Part shown: positions 32,804-35,885 of the stretch, one piece after another
Layout of the letters: each line of letters begins with the position of its first letter
Numbering within the stretch: position 1 is the first letter of the stretch
Assembly: GCA_944372095.1 (NCBI GenBank)
Contig: CALVYG010000013.1
Location: forward strand, 1 to 35,885
Source: an uncultured Clostridia bacterium
GTDB taxonomy: Bacteria; Bacillota; Clostridia; Christensenellales; DTU072
Reading direction: 5' to 3'
DNA: 35,885 nucleotides
Program-made: the position numbers and the translations under genes
The notes under the pieces: model-generated
What the model was told of the DNA's origin: nothing
What the model saw: the letters and a program-made list of their open reading frames with translations, nothing else
Database searches by the model: none

Positions 32804-35461
32804 TTGATTTATCACAGTTCCAGGACGGAAGAAGTATTTTCCGAAGTAAAATCTTCTTTACAGGGGTTACAGAAAGACGAAGCCGCAAAGCGGCTTTCCG
32901 AAAACGGACCGAATGCTTTTGCTTCGGAAAAAAAGAAAAGCTTGTTAAGGAAATTTTTCGAACAGTTCAAAGACGTTATGATAATCGTTCTGATTGCCGC
33001 GGCAATTTTAAGTGCGGCGATTGCCGTTTTCAGAAAAGAATATTCGGAACTTATCGACAGCGGTATTATCCTTCTCATCGTAATTATTAACGCAATAATC
33101 GGTCTTGTTCAGGAAAACAAAGCGGAAGAAGCGTTGTCCGCATTGAAAAATCTCAACAAACCTTATTCAAAAGTAATTCGCGGCGGAATTACGGAATCGG
33201 TTAAAAGTTCGGAAATCGTAGTCGGAGATATGGTTGTTCTCGAAGCGGGAGACGTTGTTCCTGCCGATATAAGGCTGGTAACTTCCGCGTCGTTGAAAAT
33301 CGAAGAAGCGGCGCTTACGGGAGAATCGGTGCCTTCCGAAAAGAAAGCGGATATCGTTATAGACGAAAATGCGCCTCTCGGCGACCGTGCAAATATGGCT
33401 TACAGCGGCGGAACGGTGTCTTACGGCAGAGGAACGGGCGTAGTCGTCGCTACGGGAATGAATACCGAAGTCGGGAAAATCGCAAAAATGCTTGCGGAAA
33501 CCGACGATACCGAAACTCCGCTTAAAAAACAACTCGCCAAAACAGCAAAAATAATTTCGATAGCGGTGCTTGCCGTTGCGGTTATTATTTTCGCGGCGAC
33601 GCTGTTACGCCATACAAACGAGATAATCGAAAAAATAACCGACGCGTTTATGACCGCCGTGGCAATAGCGGTGGCGGCTATCCCCGAAGGTCTGCCTGCC
33701 ATTGTAACGGTCGTTCTCGCTCTCGGCGTTCAGAAAATGAGCAAGCGCAACGCAATTATACGCAATCTCCCCGCCGTCGAAACTCTCGGTTGCTGCGAGA
33801 TTATTTGCTCTGATAAAACCGGTACGCTTACCCTTAACAGAATGACCGTGAAAAAACTCTACACGGTTTCCGGCGGAACGATAAAATCAGACAATTATAA
33901 TCCGGATTGCGGAAGAGAACTCTTACTCAGAACTCTCGCGCTATGCAACGACAGCGTAAAAAACGAAGAGGGATTCCTCGGCGACCCGACGGAAACGGCT
34001 CTTGCCGTTTTTGCCGAAAAACAGGGATACGGTTATACCGAACTGAAAAACAAATGGCAACGCACAGACGAAATTCCTTTTGACAGTATAAGAAAAACAA
34101 TGACAACCGTAAACGAAAACGGTAAAGAAAAAATTGCGCACATAAAAGGCGCGACTGATATTATGCTTGCAAAATGCGCGTATATTCTTGACGGAGAGCA
34201 AATCCGTCCGATAACCGAAAGCGATAAGGAAGCGATAAAGGAAGCGAACCGTCAAATGGCGCAAAATGCGTTAAGAGTACTTTGTGCGGCGATAAAAAAA
34301 GAAATAACGGCAGAAAAAAGCGCGCTTGAAACCGATATGGTGTTTGTGGGGTTGGTCGGAATGATAGACCCGCCGAGAGAAGAAGTTAAAGACGCCGTAA
34401 AAGTATGCTACGAAGCAGGAATCCGCCCGATAATGATAACCGGCGACCATATCGATACGGCAAGCGCGATAGCAAAGGAAATCGGAATACTGCGCGAGGG
34501 CGACGAAGTTATGACAGGCGCTCAGGTTGACGCGCTCAGCGATGAAGAATTTGCCGCCGTTATCAGAAAAATAAGCGTTTTTGCACGCGTCAGTCCCGAA
34601 AATAAAGTCAGAATAGTCAGAACATACCGAAGTTTCGGGAACGTAGTGGCAATGACGGGAGACGGAGTCAACGACGCCCCCTCGATAAAAGAAGCCGATA
34701 TAGGTATCGGAATGGGGATAACCGGAACAGACGTCTCAAAAGGCGCGGCAGATATGATTCTTACCGACGATAATTTTGCGACAATCGTGGGTGCTGTTGA
34801 GGAAGGAAGAAAAATTTACGCCAATATCACGAAAACCGTTCAGTTCCTCCTTTCTGCAAATATAGCCGAAGTGTTATGCCTCTTTATCGCAACGGTATTT
34901 CTTGACGTGGAATTCCTTACTCCCGTTATGATACTTTGGGTAAATATGGTTACCGACAGCCTGCCTGCCCTGAGCCTAGGCAGAGAAGAAGCCGAGTTCG
35001 GCGTTATGAAATTACCTCCGAGAAAAGCAAACAGCAGTTTGTTCCGCGGTAAAACAGGCAGAGATATTATTATTCAGGGTTTTATGCAAACGGCATTGGT
35101 TATGCTCTCATTCTGTATAGGTAATTATATACTGAGCGACGGAGTGGCTAATCACGACGTTGCTATGACTATGGCTTTCGTAAGCTTATGTACTATACAA
35201 CTGTTCCATAGCTTTAACCTCAAATCTCAAAGCAGAACCCTATTTAATAAAAATATTTTCAAAAATAAATGGCTTAATATATCGTTTCTTGTCGGCGCAG
35301 CATTGCTTTGCATAACTGTCTTAATACCGCCGCTCCGTCCGCTGTTCAGTACCGCCGCCCTTACTTGGGACGAATGGCTGATTGCCCTAGCTTGCGGTAT
35401 CGGTATTCTTCCCCTCGTCGAAATTCAAAAACTTATCGAAAACACTGTTTCGAAAAAATAG
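32804..35461 (+). CDS. P-type Ca2+-transporting ATPase, SERCA/PMCA-like
   Basis: 885 residues, usual for bacterial calcium pumps (Bacillus YloB, Listeria LMCA1). It exports Ca2+ using ATP. Order: cation-ATPase N-terminal domain, M1-M2, actuator domain with LTGESVPSEK, M3-M4 with AIPEGLP, phosphorylation site SDKTGTLT (Asp near 336), nucleotide-binding domain, hinge GDGVNDAP, and six C-terminal helices. Calcium ligands match SERCA: the PEGLP glutamate in M4, SANIAEV in M5 (Asn and Glu) and NMVTDSLPA in M6 (Asn and Asp), so two sites are possible. The start is TTG at 32804, with AAGGAG 9 nt upstream; no ATG fits as well. It diverges from the lysine carrier gene, and I see only a weak promoter. 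A hairpin repeat element begins right after the stop. Confidence 0.96.
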   Translation: MIYHSSRTEEVFSEVKSSLQGLQKDEAAKRLSENGPNAFASEKKKSLLRKFFEQFKDVMIIVLIAAAILSAAIAVFRKEYSELIDSGIILLIVIINAIIGLVQENKAEEALSALKNLNKPYSKVIRGGITESVKSSEIVVGDMVVLEAGDVVPADIRLVTSASLKIEEAALTGESVPSEKKADIVIDENAPLGDRANMAYSGGTVSYGRGTGVVVATGMNTEVGKIAKMLAETDDTETPLKKQLAKTAKIISIAVLAVAVIIFAATLLRHTNEIIEKITDAFMTAVAIAVAAIPEGLPAIVTVVLALGVQKMSKRNAIIRNLPAVETLGCCEIICSDKTGTLTLNRMTVKKLYTVSGGTIKSDNYNPDCGRELLLRTLALCNDSVKNEEGFLGDPTETALAVFAEKQGYGYTELKNKWQRTDEIPFDSIRKTMTTVNENGKEKIAHIKGATDIMLAKCAYILDGEQIRPITESDKEAIKEANRQMAQNALRVLCAAIKKEITAEKSALETDMVFVGLVGMIDPPREEVKDAVKVCYEAGIRPIMITGDHIDTASAIAKEIGILREGDEVMTGAQVDALSDEEFAAVIRKISVFARVSPENKVRIVRTYRSFGNVVAMTGDGVNDAPSIKEADIGIGMGITGTDVSKGAADMILTDDNFATIVGAVEEGRKIYANITKTVQFLLSANIAEVLCLFIATVFLDVEFLTPVMILWVNMVTDSLPALSLGREEAEFGVMKLPPRKANSSLFRGKTGRDIIIQGFMQTALVMLSFCIGNYILSDGVANHDVAMTMAFVSLCTIQLFHSFNLKSQSRTLFNKNIFKNKWLNISFLVGAALLCITVLIPPLRPLFSTAALTWDEWLIALACGIGILPLVEIQKLIENTVSKK

Positions 35462-35478
35462 TTTTCAGGTAAGTTTCT

Positions 35479-35885
35479 GCGAGAGGGAAACCGATTTTGT
35501 AAAATCTATTTTCTTTTTTTATTTCTGCGAGAGGGAAACCGATTTTCGTAAAATCTGTTCTCCCTCTCGCGCTCTCCTTTCCCTAAAACTCCATTATTTA
35601 TATTTTTGTATATCCGCTTTATTTTTTGTATTTTTAGAATAGAGTAAGTTATATGGATATTTATCCTTATCAATAACTTTATTGTCAGTATAAACTTGAA
35701 TAAGCGGACAGAATAAGAAAATAAAAGCAAAGATTTTCGGGAAGGGGGAGCCCGAGGGGGACAACCGATTTTTTCCAAAAGCGGTTTCTCCCTCGGATAA
35801 CCAAATCCCCCCAAAAAATCTGAGGTTTTCGGGAAGGGGGAGCCCGAGGGGGACAACCGATTTTTTCCAAAAGCGGTTTCCCCCT
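35479..35885 (+). repeat. Composite hairpin repeat, locus 3 (cut by the window edge)
   Basis: Same orientation and order as locus 2: a defective A-type unit from 35479 whose 3' arm is replaced by T-rich sequence, an intact A-type hairpin at 35527-35570, the 46-nt identical block (35571-35616), a diverged middle, the 29-nt identical block (35700-35728), a B-type hairpin at 35752-35796, and another from 35844 that runs off the end. It begins 17 bp after the Ca2+-ATPase stop. Confidence 0.92.

Noticed and set aside
1..35885. CRISPR array formed by the repeats at the window ends
   Set aside because: Units are 90-92 bp apart with spacers that are themselves conserved, repeats are large palindromes, and no cas genes are present.
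1..35885. Circular replicon closed by the terminal repeats
   Set aside because: The end and start sequences are similar but not identical (for example six C versus four C between B units), so no exact overlap supports closure.

Overview
The window looks like a chromosomal contig from an uncultured, low-to-medium G+C, Gram-positive anaerobe of the Clostridia. Evidence: RNase Y, DnaA/DnaN with clustered TTATCCACA boxes, a SpoIIIE/FtsK translocase, the Firmicutes-type run M16 peptidase - FtsK - RimO - CinA - RecA, a YmfI-like EF-P reductase, a lysine riboswitch before an NhaC-type carrier, and strong Shine-Dalgarno sites with sigma-A-like promoters (TTGACA-17-TATAAT). It carries no phage, plasmid or integrase genes, no tRNA or rRNA genes and no CRISPR array.

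Layout. 1-173: end of a hairpin-repeat element. 255-2713: an SDR reductase (ymfI-like), then a cysteine-rich lipoprotein. 2774-4369 (-): rny, behind about 540 bp of very AT-rich DNA. 5012-10127 (-): a replication and ribosomal block (rplM, rpsI, dnaA, oriC, dnaN, and an unrecognised protein where recF would be expected). 10169-12239 (-): a broken B12-binding radical SAM gene and a HAD phosphatase/mutase. 12362-13800 (+): luxS with a DMT exporter. 13907-17982 (-): an operon of archaeal-type GAPDH, archaeal-type PGK, a LarA-family protein and 5-formyl-THF cyclo-ligase. 18348-27206 (+): a seven-gene operon M16 - ftsK - rimO - cinA - recA - two membrane-anchored cyclophilin-like proteins. 27250-27770: a complete hairpin-repeat element. 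27832-30444 (-): a fused ABC ATPase/FtsX permease. 30620-32676 (-): an NhaC-family (LysW-like) carrier under a lysine riboswitch. 32804-35461 (+): a SERCA-like Ca2+ ATPase. 35479-end: a third copy of the hairpin element, cut by the window edge.

How the genes relate. dnaA, dnaN and the intergenic boxes form a Bacillus-like origin. The GAPDH-PGK pair catalyses two consecutive glycolytic steps, and both proteins are of the archaeal family, which suggests transfer as a module. The lysine riboswitch assigns the NhaC protein to lysine uptake.

Most notable signals. (1) A dispersed composite repeat of 44-45 nt hairpins: A-type hairpins on its left are the inverted homologues of B-type hairpins on its right, as in a REPIN or MITE. 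It occurs at three loci and bounds both ends of the window. (2) The archaeal-type glycolytic pair. (3) Three genes, including dnaA, whose -10 box lies only 6-8 nt from the start codon with no Shine-Dalgarno, suggesting leaderless mRNAs. (4) A DnaA box formed by the last codons of dnaA. (5) A lysine riboswitch on an NhaC carrier. (6) A one-base frameshift at a slippery A-run in the radical SAM gene.
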